A stretch of DNA of 64,000 nt from Exiguobacterium aurantiacum (GTDB lineage: Bacteria; Bacillota; Bacilli; Exiguobacteriales; Exiguobacteriaceae). The notes under the pieces were generated by a model. The model did not search any database and had not been told where the DNA came from. It saw only the letters and a list, made by a program, of their open reading frames with translations. Shown here piece by piece: positions 36,693 to 46,311 of the stretch (the first letter of the stretch is position 1; each line of letters begins with the position of its first letter). A program made the translations under genes and the position numbers. The DNA lies in assembly GCF_001766415.1 (NCBI RefSeq), contig NZ_MKXO01000004.1, positions 179,164-243,163 of the forward strand, written 5' to 3'.

Positions 36693-36724
36693 AGCAGCCT
36701 GTTCATTTGAACGGGCTGTTTTTT
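36693..36724 (+). terminator. Terminator after ndh
   Basis: CAGCCTGTTC and GAACGGGCTG stem, followed by T6. Confidence 0.88.
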
Positions 36725-36749
36725 CATGTCAACGATTCAGTGAACTTCT

Positions 36750-36779
36750 TTGACCAAGCGGATTTCTTTTCGGTATAAT
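36750..36779 (+). promoter_or_regulatory. Promoter of yuiB
   Basis: TTGACC (36750-36755) and TATAAT (36774-36779), 18-base spacer. Confidence 0.7.
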
Positions 36780-36805
36780 AGACAACGGGAAAAGGGGGCA
36801 ATCAC

Positions 36806-37123
36806 ATGCATATCATCCAAGCCGTCATTGGCGCGATTTTATATTTAGTCATCTTCTTCAGCATCGGGTTCATCTTGAATATGCTGCTCAAAAAGACGTG
36901 GACGCTCGTGTTCATCTATCCGATTTTCGTCATCATGATGATCGACAACGTCAAGCTGTCAAGCTACGTCACGGAAACATCGACCGCGCTCGCGAACGTC
37001 TATGAGCGTCTGCTCGGTCTGCAGTTTCTCGACATTTTTATGCTCGGATTCGGATTGCTCGGTGCCATCTTGGCAGGGGTCACCATCCGGTACTTGCGTA
37101 AGAGCGGTTACTCGATGTTTTAA
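36806..37123 (+). CDS. yuiB: YuiB-family membrane protein
   Basis: 105 residues with three hydrophobic stretches (about 6-28, 31-46 and 74-95). Similar to Bacillus subtilis YuiB, which also lies near yumB and pepA. Unknown function. AAAGGGGG precedes the ATG. Confidence 0.85.
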   Translation: MHIIQAVIGAILYLVIFFSIGFILNMLLKKTWTLVFIYPIFVIMMIDNVKLSSYVTETSTALANVYERLLGLQFLDIFMLGFGLLGAILAGVTIRYLRKSGYSMF

Positions 37124-37229
37124 AGGCGACAGAAATGTTCGTCTTTTTTTGGTTTCTGCCTACTTTTTTAGAAGCTGAACCGATATACTAGATAAGATAA
37201 CGATTTAATTAGTAAGGGATGCGATACGA

Positions 37230-38078
37230 ATGACATTACCGATGTATACGATCAAAAAAGTGTTGAATAATAGCGTTGTCATCTGTCAACATGATACGGA
37301 TCCGGAAGTCATTCTGCTTGGGAAGGGGATTGGCTTCGGCAAGAAAGCGGGCGATCTCGTCGACCCGGCCAGCGTCCCGGAGAAAGTGTATCAATTGACG
37401 GATAAGGAAGAGCAATCTCAATACCGTGAGCTCGTTAAGCACGTCGATGAAGACTTCATCGCCTTCATGCAAGACATCGTCGGCTTCATCGAGAGCAGCA
37501 CGGGGAAAAAAGTCGACCAACATATCCATATCGGCCTGACCGATCACTTGTTCTTTACGATGAAACGGATCGAGCAAGGGATGGAAGTGACGAACCCGTT
37601 CTTACTCGAGACCGAATCGCTCTATCCGAACGAGTATGCGCTCGCCGAACGGATCGTCGACATGATCCATGAGCGTCTCGACGTGTTGCTTCCTGATGCC
37701 GAGGTCGGATTTATCGCCCTTCATATCCATTCGGCGACGACGTTTAAAAACGTCCTCGAAGTCAATCGTCACAATCAGATCATCGGCCAGATCGTTCAGA
37801 CGATTGAGAGTCGTTTGAACGTCAAAATGGACCGGACTTCGCTCGATTATAAGCGCTTACTTCGGCACTTAAGGTACGCCGTTGAGCGGGTTGCGACGGG
37901 TGAGACGGTCGAGGCCCCACAAAAAATAGAAAAGGTATTGCGTGAAGAATATCCGCTATGCTATAGTACTGCTTGGGAGCTGATGGGCATCATGGAACGC
38001 GAATTAAAGCGTCCTGTCCCACGAGGTGAAGCGACATATTTGACGATGCACCTCCAGCGACTGACTACAAGTAGATAA
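37230..38078 (+). CDS. glcT: BglG-family transcriptional antiterminator GlcT
   Basis: 282 residues: an N-terminal RNA-binding domain of about 60 residues (YTIKKVLNNSVVICQ), then two PTS regulation domains. PRD1 histidines appear in QHIHIGLTDH and LHIHSATT, PRD2 in LLRHLRYAVER and YLTMHLQRL. It binds the RAT hairpin just downstream and prevents termination before ptsG; phosphorylation by the glucose permease turns it off when glucose is absent. Its position directly upstream of ptsG matches Bacillus subtilis. Confidence 0.95.
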   Translation: MTLPMYTIKKVLNNSVVICQHDTDPEVILLGKGIGFGKKAGDLVDPASVPEKVYQLTDKEEQSQYRELVKHVDEDFIAFMQDIVGFIESSTGKKVDQHIHIGLTDHLFFTMKRIEQGMEVTNPFLLETESLYPNEYALAERIVDMIHERLDVLLPDAEVGFIALHIHSATTFKNVLEVNRHNQIIGQIVQTIESRLNVKMDRTSLDYKRLLRHLRYAVERVATGETVEAPQKIEKVLREEYPLCYSTAWELMGIMERELKRPVPRGEATYLTMHLQRLTTSR

Positions 38079-38095
38079 CTGATACCACGTATCTT

Positions 38096-38202
38096 ACGTG
38101 TTACTGATTCGATCAGGCATGAGTAAGGAGTGGAACGGCTACGATTTCTCTATTGAGGAGAAGTCTACGTTCTGTACCTTATTCATGCCTGTTTCTGTTT
38201 TT
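38096..38202 (+). promoter_or_regulatory. RAT antiterminator overlapping a terminator in the ptsG leader
   Basis: TGTTACTGATTCGATCAGGC (with CTGAT/ATCAG stem) is the GlcT target. AGGCATGAGTAAGG (38115-38128), which overlaps the RAT, pairs with CCTTATTCATGCCT (38177-38190), with GAACG/CGTTC and TTCTC/GAGAA inside, followed by a T-rich tail. Binding of GlcT would exclude the terminator. Confidence 0.85.
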
Positions 38203-38216
38203 ATAAACGTTCATTA

Positions 38217-38230
38217 TGAAAACGTTTAGA
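38217..38230. promoter_or_regulatory. cre-like site before ptsG
   Basis: TGAAAACGTTTAGA fits WGWAARCGYTWWMA with one mismatch. It lies downstream of the RAT terminator, where CcpA would act as a roadblock. Confidence 0.5.
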
Positions 38231-38294
38231 TACGTCGGTTGTCTGACATCTACGTTCGGTTTCAGCACAAACAATTACAAAAGGAGGATTTATC

Positions 38295-39821
38295 ATGTTT
38301 AAGCAGATTTTTGGTGTTCTTCAAAAAGTCGGTAAAGCGCTTATGCTTCCTGTTGCAATCTTGCCGGCAGCCGGTCTTCTTCTCGCATTCGGTAACGCGA
38401 TGCAAAACCCGGCCCTTACGTCACGCGCTGGTTGGTTGACGAACGCAGGCGTTGTCAAGTTTGCTCAGCTCATGGAGCAAGCAGGCGGAATTATCTTCTC
38501 GAACTTAGCACTCTTATTCGCAGTCGGTGTCGCGATCGGTTTAGCAGGGGACGGCGTTGCCGGACTCGCAGCCATCGTCGGGTTCCTCATCATGAACAAA
38601 GTCATGGGTGTTTGGCTCGAACTCACACCTGAGATCATCGCACAAGGTGACCCGGCTTACGCGTCAGTCCTTGGTATCCCAACACTTCAAACAGGTGTCT
38701 TCGGTGGTATCATCGTCGGTCTGATAGCGGCCTGGGCATACAATAAGTACTTCAATATCGAATTGCCGCAATTCCTTGGCTTCTTCGCTGGTAAGCGTTT
38801 CGTCCCGATCGTCACAGCTGTATTGGCTGTCGTCGCTGGTTTCGTCATGCTTCTCATCTGGCCACCGGTTCAGCACGGATTGAACACGTTCTCGAACTTC
38901 ATGTTGACTGAAAACCGCACGTTAGCGGCATTCGTCTTCGGTTTGATCGAACGTTCATTGATTCCGTTCGGTTTGCACCATATCTTCTACTCACCGTTCT
39001 GGTTCGAATTCGGATCATACACGGATGCAGCTGGTACGATCGTCCGCGGTGACCAAGCGATCTTCTTCGCTCAAATCCGTGACGGTGCCGAGCTTACAGC
39101 CGGTACGTTCATGACTGGTAAATACCCGTTCATGATGTTCGGTCTTCCTGCAGCAGCACTCGCAATGTACCATGAAGCACGTCCTGAACGTAAAGCGGTC
39201 GTCGGTGGTCTCTTGGCTTCGGCAGCACTCACATCGTTCTTGACTGGTATCACAGAGCCGATCGAGTTCTCATTCTTGTTCGTTGCTCCACTCTTGTTCG
39301 CAGTACACGCAGTCTTCGCTGGTCTTTCATTCATGGTCATGCACATCTTGAACGTCAAAATCGGGATGACGTTCTCGGGCGGTTTGATCGACTACCTTCT
39401 CTTCGGTGTTCTTCCTAACCGTACAGACTGGTGGCTCGTCATTCCAGTCGGACTTGCGTTCGCAGTCATCTACTACTTCGGATTCCGTTTCGTTATCCGT
39501 AAGTTCAACCTTAAAACACCGGGCCGTGAAGATGAAGTCGTTGAGCAATCAACTGCTACTGGTTCGGAACTTGCACAAGATATCCTCGTTGGTTTCGGTG
39601 GTTCACAAAACATCAAACACCTTGACGCATGTATCACACGTCTTCGCGTCGAAGTTAAAGATAAGAGCCAAGTGAACAAAGAAGAGTTGAAACGTCTCGG
39701 GGCAGCTGGTGTCCTCGAAGTCGGTAACAACATTCAAGCAATCTTTGGACCGCGTTCGGATGCATTGAAATCAGAGATGCAAGCGGTCATCGCTTCAGGT
39801 AACGAAAAGAAAGCAAACTAA
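38295..39821 (+). CDS. ptsG: Glucose-type PTS permease EIICB
   Basis: 508 residues. EIIC occupies about 1-400 with [16 protein letters not shown] and [11 protein letters not shown]; a linker of about 30 residues leads to EIIB with the phosphocysteine in [12 protein letters not shown]. There is no EIIA domain, so phosphate must come from an EIIA elsewhere, perhaps the one fused to the next permease. AAAGGAGG precedes the ATG. Codons are those of highly expressed genes. Controlled by GlcT through the RAT leader. Confidence 0.94.
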   Translation: MFKQIFGVLQKVGKALMLPVAILPAAGLLLAFGNAMQNPALTSRAGWLTNAGVVKFAQLMEQAGGIIFSNLALLFAVGVAIGLAGDGVAGLAAIVGFLIMNKVMGVWLELTPEIIAQGDPAYASVLGIPTLQTGVFGGIIVGLIAAWAYNKYFNIELPQFLGFFAGKRFVPIVTAVLAVVAGFVMLLIWPPVQHGLNTFSNFMLTENRTLAAFVFGLIERSLIPFGLHHIFYSPFWFEFGSYTDAAGTIVRGDQAIFFAQIRDGAELTAGTFMTGKYPFMMFGLPAAALAMYHEARPERKAVVGGLLASAALTSFLTGITEPIEFSFLFVAPLLFAVHAVFAGLSFMVMHILNVKIGMTFSGGLIDYLLFGVLPNRTDWWLVIPVGLAFAVIYYFGFRFVIRKFNLKTPGREDEVVEQSTATGSELAQDILVGFGGSQNIKHLDACITRLRVEVKDKSQVNKEELKRLGAAGVLEVGNNIQAIFGPRSDALKSEMQAVIASGNEKKAN

Positions 39822-39825
39822 GTAT

Positions 39826-39857
39826 GAAGCCAATCCGTTAAGGGTTGGCTTTTTTTG
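39826..39857 (+). terminator. Terminator between the two permeases
   Basis: AGCCAATCC and GGGTTGGCT, followed by T7. Confidence 0.9.
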
Positions 39858-39862
39858 TATGG

Positions 39863-39876
39863 GGAAACGGTTTCAG
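39863..39876. promoter_or_regulatory. cre-like palindrome before the second permease
   Basis: GGAAACGGTTTCAG contains the palindrome GAAAC-G-GTTTC. It departs from the cre consensus at two positions. Confidence 0.35.
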
Positions 39877-39927
39877 CCTGGTATCAGATGGGGAAAAGTA
39901 AGTATTCTGACAAAAGGAGGAACCATG

Positions 39928-41958
39928 ATGTGGAAGAAAGTGTTTGGCGTATTGCAGCGGATCGGGAAGGCGCTCATGCTTCCGGTTGCGATTTTGCCGG
40001 CAGCCGGTCTATTACTCGCATTTGGTACTGCGTTCCAAAATCCTGATCTCGTTTCGCTGTTACCTTTCTTGGCAAACGATGCACTCGTCCTCATTTGGCA
40101 AGTCATGACCGATGCCGGGGATATCGTGTTTGCCAATTTAGGTCTGTTGTTCGCCGTCGGGGTCGCCATTGGGCTGGCCAACGGAGACGGTGTTGCCGGG
40201 TTAGCAGCTATCGTTGGTTATTTGATCATGAACAAAGTTATCAGCACGTGGAACGGGATTACTGCAGAAATTGTCCAGGGGGATCCTGCCTATGCATCGG
40301 TACTTGGCATCCCGACGCTCCAAATGGGGGTATTCGGTGGTATCATCGCCGGTTTGATTGCCGCGTTCGCGTATAACAAGTACTTTAACATCAAGTTGCC
40401 GGACTTCTTAGGATTCTTTGCCGGGAAACGTTTCGTTCCGATTGCGACCGCCGCGTTCAGTTTAGTGATCGGGATCGCGCTCGCCTACGTCTGGCCGCCG
40501 ATCGGTACTGCCATCAATACGTTCTCGAGCACAATCATTGAGGCGAACGTGGCGGTTTCCGCATTCGTCTTCGGTTTGGTCGAACGGTCATTGATTCCTT
40601 TCGGTCTTCACCACATTTGGTACTCGCCGTTTTGGTTCCAGTTCGGGGAATATACGAACCAAGCCGGGGATCTCGTCCAAGGGGACCAACGGATCTTCTT
40701 CGCCCAACTTCGTGACGGCGTCGAGTTCACAGCCGGGACGTACATGACCGGGAAGTTCCCGTTCATGATGTTCGGATTGCCTGCCGCCTGTCTCGCCATG
40801 TTCCACACCGTCCCGAAAGAGCGTCGTAAAGACGTAGAAGGACTTTACTTCTCAGCAGCCCTCACTTCATTCTTGACGGGGATCACAGAACCAGTCGAGT
40901 TCTCGTTCGTCTTCGTCGCACCACTTCTCTTCGGTATTCACGCCGTGTTCGCTGGACTATCGTTTATGACGATGCATTTGCTAAACGTAAAAATCGGGAT
41001 GACGTTCTCGGGCGGACTCATCGACTACATGTTGTTCGGGGTATTACCGAACCGGACCGCTTGGTGGCTCGTCGTTCCAGTCGGTCTCGTCTTCGCGGTC
41101 ATCTATTACTTTGGATTCCGTTTCGCGATCACGAAGTTCGATTTGAAAATTCCAGGTCGTGATGTCGTCGCTGAAGGGCGTGGCGCCCGTAAGGTCGTCG
41201 ACGATGACCTTCCGTACGAAGTGCTCGTCGGTCTCGGCGGTCCTGAGAATATCAAGCATCTTGATGCTTGTATCACACGACTCCGTGTCACCGTGAACGA
41301 TGTCAAACAAGTCGATAAAGACTTGCTGAAAGATCTTGGTGCCGCCGGTGTGCTTGAAGTCGGGGATAACATCCAAGCCATCTTCGGACCAAAATCCGAC
41401 ACACTCAAGTCGCAAATTGCCGCCATCATCGAAGGTGGCGAGTACAAACCGAAAGAAAAAGCGGTCATCACGCCGGAAGCGGCCGAGCATGCCGACCATC
41501 GCTTCCTCGCACCGATGTCCGGTGTCATCTTGTCGCTTGACGATGTACCGGACCAAGTCTTCTCGGGCCGGATGATGGGTGAAGGGTTCGCGATCGAGCC
41601 GAGTTCCGGCCAAGTCGTGGCACCGGTCACCGGTCAGATCACGACGTTCTTCCCGACGAAACACGCGATCGGGCTGCTCGCGGACGACGGACGCGAGATT
41701 CTCATCCACGTCGGTCTTGATACGGTCAATCTGAAAGGGGAAGGGTTCGTCGCCAAAGTGAAAGAAGGCGACCGCGTCGAAGCGGGAGATATTCTGCTCG
41801 ATGTCGACCTCAACTTGATCCGTGACAAAGTCCCGTCGCTCATCACGCCGATCATTTGGACGAACGGGGACGGCAAAGTCGTCGTCGTACCGTTCGGAGA
41901 GACGGTCGTCGCCGGGGAAGCGCTCGATTTTAGAACGGATGACAAAGGCGCGGAATAA
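39928..41958 (+). CDS. Glucose-family PTS permease EIICBA
   Basis: 676 residues. EIIC (about 1-400) and EIIB ([12 protein letters not shown], about 430-510) parallel the preceding permease closely; a C-terminal EIIA domain (about 535-676) has the phosphohistidine in EILIHVGLDTV. Start at 39928 is the second of two ATGs and aligns with the upstream paralogue. The pair looks like an old tandem duplication with different domain content; substrate could be glucose, N-acetylglucosamine or a related hexose. It has its own ribosome site and no RAT. Confidence 0.92.
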   Translation: MWKKVFGVLQRIGKALMLPVAILPAAGLLLAFGTAFQNPDLVSLLPFLANDALVLIWQVMTDAGDIVFANLGLLFAVGVAIGLANGDGVAGLAAIVGYLIMNKVISTWNGITAEIVQGDPAYASVLGIPTLQMGVFGGIIAGLIAAFAYNKYFNIKLPDFLGFFAGKRFVPIATAAFSLVIGIALAYVWPPIGTAINTFSSTIIEANVAVSAFVFGLVERSLIPFGLHHIWYSPFWFQFGEYTNQAGDLVQGDQRIFFAQLRDGVEFTAGTYMTGKFPFMMFGLPAACLAMFHTVPKERRKDVEGLYFSAALTSFLTGITEPVEFSFVFVAPLLFGIHAVFAGLSFMTMHLLNVKIGMTFSGGLIDYMLFGVLPNRTAWWLVVPVGLVFAVIYYFGFRFAITKFDLKIPGRDVVAEGRGARKVVDDDLPYEVLVGLGGPENIKHLDACITRLRVTVNDVKQVDKDLLKDLGAAGVLEVGDNIQAIFGPKSDTLKSQIAAIIEGGEYKPKEKAVITPEAAEHADHRFLAPMSGVILSLDDVPDQVFSGRMMGEGFAIEPSSGQVVAPVTGQITTFFPTKHAIGLLADDGREILIHVGLDTVNLKGEGFVAKVKEGDRVEAGDILLDVDLNLIRDKVPSLITPIIWTNGDGKVVVVPFGETVVAGEALDFRTDDKGAE

Positions 41959-41961
41959 GCG

Positions 41962-42003
41962 CAAAAAAAAGTGGCTCTCGCAATTTTGCGAGAGCCACTT
42001 TTG
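41962..42003. terminator. Bidirectional terminator between EIICBA and ptsI
   Basis: AAAAGTGGCTCTCGCAA and TTGCGAGAGCCACTTTT form a 17-bp stem. Confidence 0.95.
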
Positions 42004-42004
42004 A

Positions 42005-43723
42005 TTATGCTTTAATATCGAATTTTTGGCTGATGAAGTTGACGACTTCTTCGGCTGTATCCATGTTGAGGACGTCGTTGACGATCGCTTCTGTTTCAGC
42101 TTTCGTCAAACGTTTTACGAGGCTACGTGCGCGAAGGACGCTTGAAGCCGACATCGAGAACTCGTCGAGACCAAGTCCGAGCAGGATTGGAATCGCGAGC
42201 TCTTCTCCAGCCATCTCGCCACACATGCCGACCCATTTGCCTGCTTTGTGTGCTTCTGTGATGACGTTGTGGAGAAGGTTCAAGATGGCCGGGTTGAACG
42301 GCTGGTACAAGTACGAGACTTTCTCGTTCATGCGGTCAGCTGCCATCGTGTATTGAATCAAGTCGTTCGTGCCGACAGAGAAGAAGTCGACTTCTTTCGC
42401 GAATTGTTTCGCCATGACGGCTGTCGAAGGAATTTCGACCATCATCCCTGTCTCGTAGTTACCGACAGCGACGCCTTCTGCTTTCAACTTCGCTTCTTCT
42501 TCGAGAAGAAGGGCTTTCGCCGCGCGGAACTCTTCAAGTGTCGCGATCATTGGGAACATGATGGCGAGGTCACCGTGAGCCGAGGCGCGGAGAAGGGCGC
42601 GAAGTTGTGTGCGGAACAAGTCCGTTTCTTCAAGGCAAAGGCGGATGGCGCGATAGCCGAGGAACGGGTTCATCTCTTTCGGGAGGTCGAGGTAAGACAA
42701 TTCTTTATCTCCACCGATGTCGAGCGTACGGATGACGACTTGTTTGCCTTCCATGCCTTCGATTACTGTTTTGTATGCTGTGTACTGCTCTTCTTCAGTC
42801 GGGAACGTTTCTGAATCCATGTAAAGGAATTCTGTCCGGTAAAGACCGATCGCATCAGAACCGTTTTTAAGAACGCCTTCAAGGTCGTTCGGTGTCCCGA
42901 TGTTCGCCGCGAGTTTCACTTTATGACCGTCTGCCGTGACAGACTCTTCGTTGACGAGTTGCTTCAACTCTTCTTTGTAAGCTTCGAATGACGCACGTTT
43001 TGCAACGTATTCATTGACGAGTTCTTCAGACGGATTGACGAAAACGTCTCCTTCTGTCCCGTCGATGACGACGAGGTCGCCGTTCTTGATTTCTTCGAGT
43101 GCGACTTTTGTTCCGACGACTGCCGGGATTTCAAGTGAGCGCGACATGATGGCCGAGTGTGACGTACGACCGCCGATGTTTGTCGCGAACCCTTTGACGT
43201 ATTTGCGGTTGAGCTGAGCCGTGTCAGACGGTGTCAAATCTTCAGCGATGATGATGACTTCCTCTGAAATTGAAGCAGGTGTCATGAACGTGACGCCGAG
43301 GATGTGGGCCATGACGCGTTTTGTGACGTCGCGGACATCAGCCGCGCGCTCGCGCATGTACTCGTTGTCCATCGATTCAAAGATCATGATCATCGTTTGA
43401 GCGACTTCATCGAGCGCTTTCGCAGCGTTCATGTGTTCGCTTTCAATTTTTTCGTTCACTTGCGAGACGATCTCTGGGTCTTCCACGATGAGCAAGTGAG
43501 CCGAGAAGATCTCAGCCTTGTCTTCTCCGAGTTCACGCAGTGTGATCTGGCGGATTTCTTCGAGTTCTGTTTTCGACTGAGCGATGGCTGCTTGGAAGCG
43601 CGCCTTCTCAGCGGCTACGTCCTCGATTTTGTTCGTCGGGATGTCAAATGAAGGTGTCTCCATGACGAATGCTTTCGCAACTGCGATTCCTGCAGATGCG
43701 CCAATACCTTTAATGTGTGACAT
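42005..43723 (-). CDS. ptsI: PTS enzyme I (phosphoenolpyruvate-protein phosphotransferase)
   Basis: 572 residues, full length. Active-site histidine in [10 protein letters not shown] near 187, PEP-binding [15 protein letters not shown] and [14 protein letters not shown] region, and the C-terminal cysteine in VGMCGEMAG. It transfers phosphate from PEP to HPr and so feeds both permeases next door. The ptsH gene, normally just upstream, is absent here. AGAGGG is 9 bases before the ATG at 43723. The leader is long and has stable hairpins. Confidence 0.96.
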   Translation of the reverse strand: MSHIKGIGASAGIAVAKAFVMETPSFDIPTNKIEDVAAEKARFQAAIAQSKTELEEIRQITLRELGEDKAEIFSAHLLIVEDPEIVSQVNEKIESEHMNAAKALDEVAQTMIMIFESMDNEYMRERAADVRDVTKRVMAHILGVTFMTPASISEEVIIIAEDLTPSDTAQLNRKYVKGFATNIGGRTSHSAIMSRSLEIPAVVGTKVALEEIKNGDLVVIDGTEGDVFVNPSEELVNEYVAKRASFEAYKEELKQLVNEESVTADGHKVKLAANIGTPNDLEGVLKNGSDAIGLYRTEFLYMDSETFPTEEEQYTAYKTVIEGMEGKQVVIRTLDIGGDKELSYLDLPKEMNPFLGYRAIRLCLEETDLFRTQLRALLRASAHGDLAIMFPMIATLEEFRAAKALLLEEEAKLKAEGVAVGNYETGMMVEIPSTAVMAKQFAKEVDFFSVGTNDLIQYTMAADRMNEKVSYLYQPFNPAILNLLHNVITEAHKAGKWVGMCGEMAGEELAIPILLGLGLDEFSMSASSVLRARSLVKRLTKAETEAIVNDVLNMDTAEEVVNFISQKFDIKA

Positions 43724-43930
43724 AAGCGTAATCCCTCTCTTCAAAGAAATAGTGTTTTTTCCGACGGTTACCTCGTTAGTTCTTACCCGAAATGAAAAAG
43801 GAACTAACGAAAACCCGGAAGATTAAAGTAGCAACGGTCTACTACTAGGGGAAGCCTCGACCGAACAAAGTGGCCTCGCCTCGAGCACGAGGGATGCCTG
43901 ATTGCGTACTTTCCTATCCTATCATAAAAT
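43724..43930 (-). promoter_or_regulatory. Hairpin-rich leader of ptsI
   Basis: On the minus strand, CGTTAGTTC pairs with GAACTAACG (43801-43809/43774-43782), AGTAG with CTACT (43839-43843/43827-43831), and CCTCG with CGAGG (43888-43892/43879-43883). A candidate promoter, TTGTGA then TAGGAT with an 18-base spacer, lies further upstream. No frame for HPr is present, and no T-run follows the hairpins. The rest of the gap to pepA (to 44055) shows nothing else. Confidence 0.4.
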
Positions 43931-44055
43931 AAATCATCGTCACAACGAGGAGATAGCCTTTGAATTTGAAGAATTAGCGACGATTGCGCATACTATTTCA
44001 TTATTTCGATGAAGTTCGTTATGCTTACCTTATATAAAGAAGGGAAGTGGCAAAT

Positions 44056-45498
44056 ATGTATCAATTCGCTGAATTAGACTGGACCGGTTCACACGACACG
44101 GTCGTTGTCGGAATCGGGGCGGCCGACGCCGTCGAAGCAGGGCTCGACACGTTGTTCAACGGGCGCGTCAAATCGCTCATCCAGTCAGCTGACATCTCGA
44201 CGAAGACAGGGGAAGTGTCGATCGTGCCGACGTTTGAGGGGAACATCAAACGCGTGCTGTTCGTGGGTTTAGGACAACGTAACGATTCGTCCGTCGAAAA
44301 CTTGCGGAATTGGTTCGGGAAAGTCGCGAAAGAAATCAAAGCCCGCGCCTTCACGGACGTCGCGGTCGCGCTCGACACGTTTGAACCAGGCGTGGCGAGC
44401 TTGTTCGCCGAAGCGTATGAGATGGCGACGTATGAGCATCCTACATACAAGTCGGCGCCAAAATCGGCGACACCGGACGTGACGATCACCCTTTTAGGAG
44501 ACGCGAACGAAGCGGACGTCGAAGCGGGTGCCGCATACGGGCGTGGGGTCAACGTCGCTCGGACGTTGACGATGATGCCGGCTAACATTTTGGACGCAGT
44601 GGCGCTAGCCGACTACGCTGTCGACCTGGCCGAGCGTCATGGTTTCAGCTATCGAATCATTGAAAAAGAAGAGATGGAGGCGCTCGGTATGGGGGCGCTG
44701 CTCGCCGTCAATCAAGGTTCGATAATTCCGCCGAAGTTGATCGTGCTCGAGTACAACGGTGCCGGGGACGATGCGCCGATTGCCGTCGTCGGAAAAGGTG
44801 TCACGTTCGACACGGGCGGTTACTCGATCAAGCCGAAAGACGGGATCGTCGGGATGAAAGGCGATATGGGTGGTGCGGCCACCGTGCTCGGTCTGTTTGA
44901 GACGCTCGCGACGACGAAACCGGCTGTCAACGTGCTCGGCGTCATTCCGGCAACGGACAACATGATTTCAGGAGACGCGTTCAAACCGGACGACGTCATT
45001 ACGGCGATGAACGGGAAAACGATCGAAGTGCTCAATACCGATGCGGAAGGACGACTCGTTCTTGCCGATGCGGTGACGTTCGCGAAGACGTATGAGCCGA
45101 AAGCCATCATCGACGTAGCGACGCTGACAGGCGGTGTACTCGTCGCGCTCGGTACTGAGGTGACTGGTTGCCTGACGAACGACGACTCGCTCTATGAGGC
45201 ACTAGAGACGGCGAGCCGAGCAACGAATGAGCTCGTTTGGCAAATGCCTTACTTTGATGTGTTCATCAAGCAAGTTCGGAAATCTGAAGTCGCCGACTTG
45301 AACAACTCACCGGGCCGTTACGGTCATATGATTTTCGGTGGCGCGTTCGTCGGCGAGTTCGTCGGTGACACGCCGTGGCTCCACCTCGATATCGCGGGAA
45401 CGAGCGAGCGTTCTGCGGCGAGTGATCTCGGTCCGAAAGGCCCGACCGGTGTCATGGTACGTACACTTGCGTCAATGCTCGAAGGATGGAAGCGTTGA
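44056..45498 (+). CDS. pepA: Leucyl aminopeptidase, M17 family
   Basis: 480 residues. Active-site blocks VGKGVTFDTGGYSIKP and NTDAEGRLVLADA hold the two-zinc site and catalytic lysine and arginine. It removes N-terminal residues from peptides in the cytosol. ATG 44056 is preferred to a GTG at 44047, which is too close to AAGGGAA. Its last bases overlap a small membrane-protein gene. Confidence 0.94.
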   Translation: MYQFAELDWTGSHDTVVVGIGAADAVEAGLDTLFNGRVKSLIQSADISTKTGEVSIVPTFEGNIKRVLFVGLGQRNDSSVENLRNWFGKVAKEIKARAFTDVAVALDTFEPGVASLFAEAYEMATYEHPTYKSAPKSATPDVTITLLGDANEADVEAGAAYGRGVNVARTLTMMPANILDAVALADYAVDLAERHGFSYRIIEKEEMEALGMGALLAVNQGSIIPPKLIVLEYNGAGDDAPIAVVGKGVTFDTGGYSIKPKDGIVGMKGDMGGAATVLGLFETLATTKPAVNVLGVIPATDNMISGDAFKPDDVITAMNGKTIEVLNTDAEGRLVLADAVTFAKTYEPKAIIDVATLTGGVLVALGTEVTGCLTNDDSLYEALETASRATNELVWQMPYFDVFIKQVRKSEVADLNNSPGRYGHMIFGGAFVGEFVGDTPWLHLDIAGTSERSAASDLGPKGPTGVMVRTLASMLEGWKR

Positions 45499-45653
45499 AA
45501 TTCGGATTGATGTTGATCGGTTTGGCCATCGTCGCAGGCCTCGGCTATGCGGCTTGGCCGAGCCAGTTGTTGTTGGGGGTATCCGTCTTTAGTGCGGTGC
45601 TCGGAGTTTTGTTTTTGATTCAGGAGGGACGCCGTGGTCGGAGTAGGAATTGA
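45495..45653 (+). CDS. 52-residue membrane protein coupled to pepA
   Basis: The TTG start overlaps the pepA stop (TTGA), with AAGGA 8 bases upstream; an in-frame ATG at 45486 would add three residues. The protein starts KFGLMLIGLAIVAGLGYAAW, contains two hydrophobic segments (about 2-21 and 24-42) and ends in a basic tail EGRRGRSRN. It overlaps the next gene, whose ribosome site lies within it. It fits a chain of coupled genes but belongs to no family I recognise. Confidence 0.55.
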   Translation: MKFGLMLIGLAIVAGLGYAAWPSQLLLGVSVFSAVLGVLFLIQEGRRGRSRN

Positions 45654-46293
45654 TGGGGCACGCGGAGGCTGGGTGCGAATCACGTACGATAGCATCTCGC
45701 TGTGCTTGACCATCTCAGAACAGTTGGAAGATTTATTGATTGACGGGGCAATGCACTTCGTCGACATGCCGAACGATCTCGGGACGATCTCAAACCCGGA
45801 CCGGACGTGCGATGCGTGGATGCGGGCCCAGTTGAAGCAACGGAAGTCGTCGATCTTCACGCCGCCGATTCAAGACGTCGTGATGGAACAGACGTATGAA
45901 GCCGCCAATGTGAGAAGCCGCGAACTGATTGGAAAAGGAATCAGCAAGCAAGCATGGAACCTCGTGCCGCGTATTCGTGAGTTTCAAACGATTACGGCAG
46001 AAGACGTGTATGAGTCGCATCCGGAAGTCTGTTTCGCCGTCATGACCGGACATGAGGCCGAGTTCAGCAAGAAGACTGAGGCCGGCGAAGCCGAGCGGAT
46101 CGAACTGCTGCGCCGCTATTCGAAAAGTTCGCCGTGGAAGTGGAAGATGTCGAACGTCAAAGTCGACGATATCATCGACGCATGCATCCTTGCCGTCGCC
46201 GCCTATGAGGCCGGGACGACAGGCTTAGAGACGCACCCGCATCAAACAGAGGGATTACCGTTCGTAGCGGTACCGAAGCCAAAAGAGCGATGA
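45634..46293 (+). CDS. DUF429-family protein
   Basis: 219 residues with GVGIDGARGGWV at the start, VDMPNDLG and ESHPEVCFAVMTG, and the C-terminal DDIIDACILAVAAY, all features of the RNase-H-like DUF429 family. Predicted nuclease fold, function unknown. GTG start 6 bases after AGGAGG. Overlaps the small membrane-protein gene by 20 bases. Confidence 0.88.
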   Translation: MVGVGIDGARGGWVRITYDSISLCLTISEQLEDLLIDGAMHFVDMPNDLGTISNPDRTCDAWMRAQLKQRKSSIFTPPIQDVVMEQTYEAANVRSRELIGKGISKQAWNLVPRIREFQTITAEDVYESHPEVCFAVMTGHEAEFSKKTEAGEAERIELLRRYSKSSPWKWKMSNVKVDDIIDACILAVAAYEAGTTGLETHPHQTEGLPFVAVPKPKER

Positions 46294-46311
46294 CCGCGTC
46301 ATCGCTCTTTT
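46281..46311. terminator. Bidirectional terminator between the DUF429 and AI-2E-type genes
   Basis: AAAAGAGCGATGA and TCATCGCTCTTTT; both convergent stop codons lie inside the arms. Confidence 0.9.

Noticed and set aside
37124..37160. Hairpin and T-run after yuiB
   Set aside because: CGACA/TGTTCG has a bulge and only a few pairs; too weak to call as a terminator.
30439..38247. Shared GGTTGTCTGAC upstream of nupC (30439-30449) and ptsG (38237-38247)
   Set aside because: An 11-base identity is expected many times by chance in a window of this size, and the flanks differ.
41044..41964. 306-codon minus-strand frame over the EIICBA gene
   Set aside because: The plus-strand protein has clear PTS domains; the minus frame is an antisense by-product of codon bias.
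43745..44046. Possible hidden ptsH between ptsI and pepA
   Set aside because: No frame of HPr length is open on either strand and no HPr histidine motif is seen.
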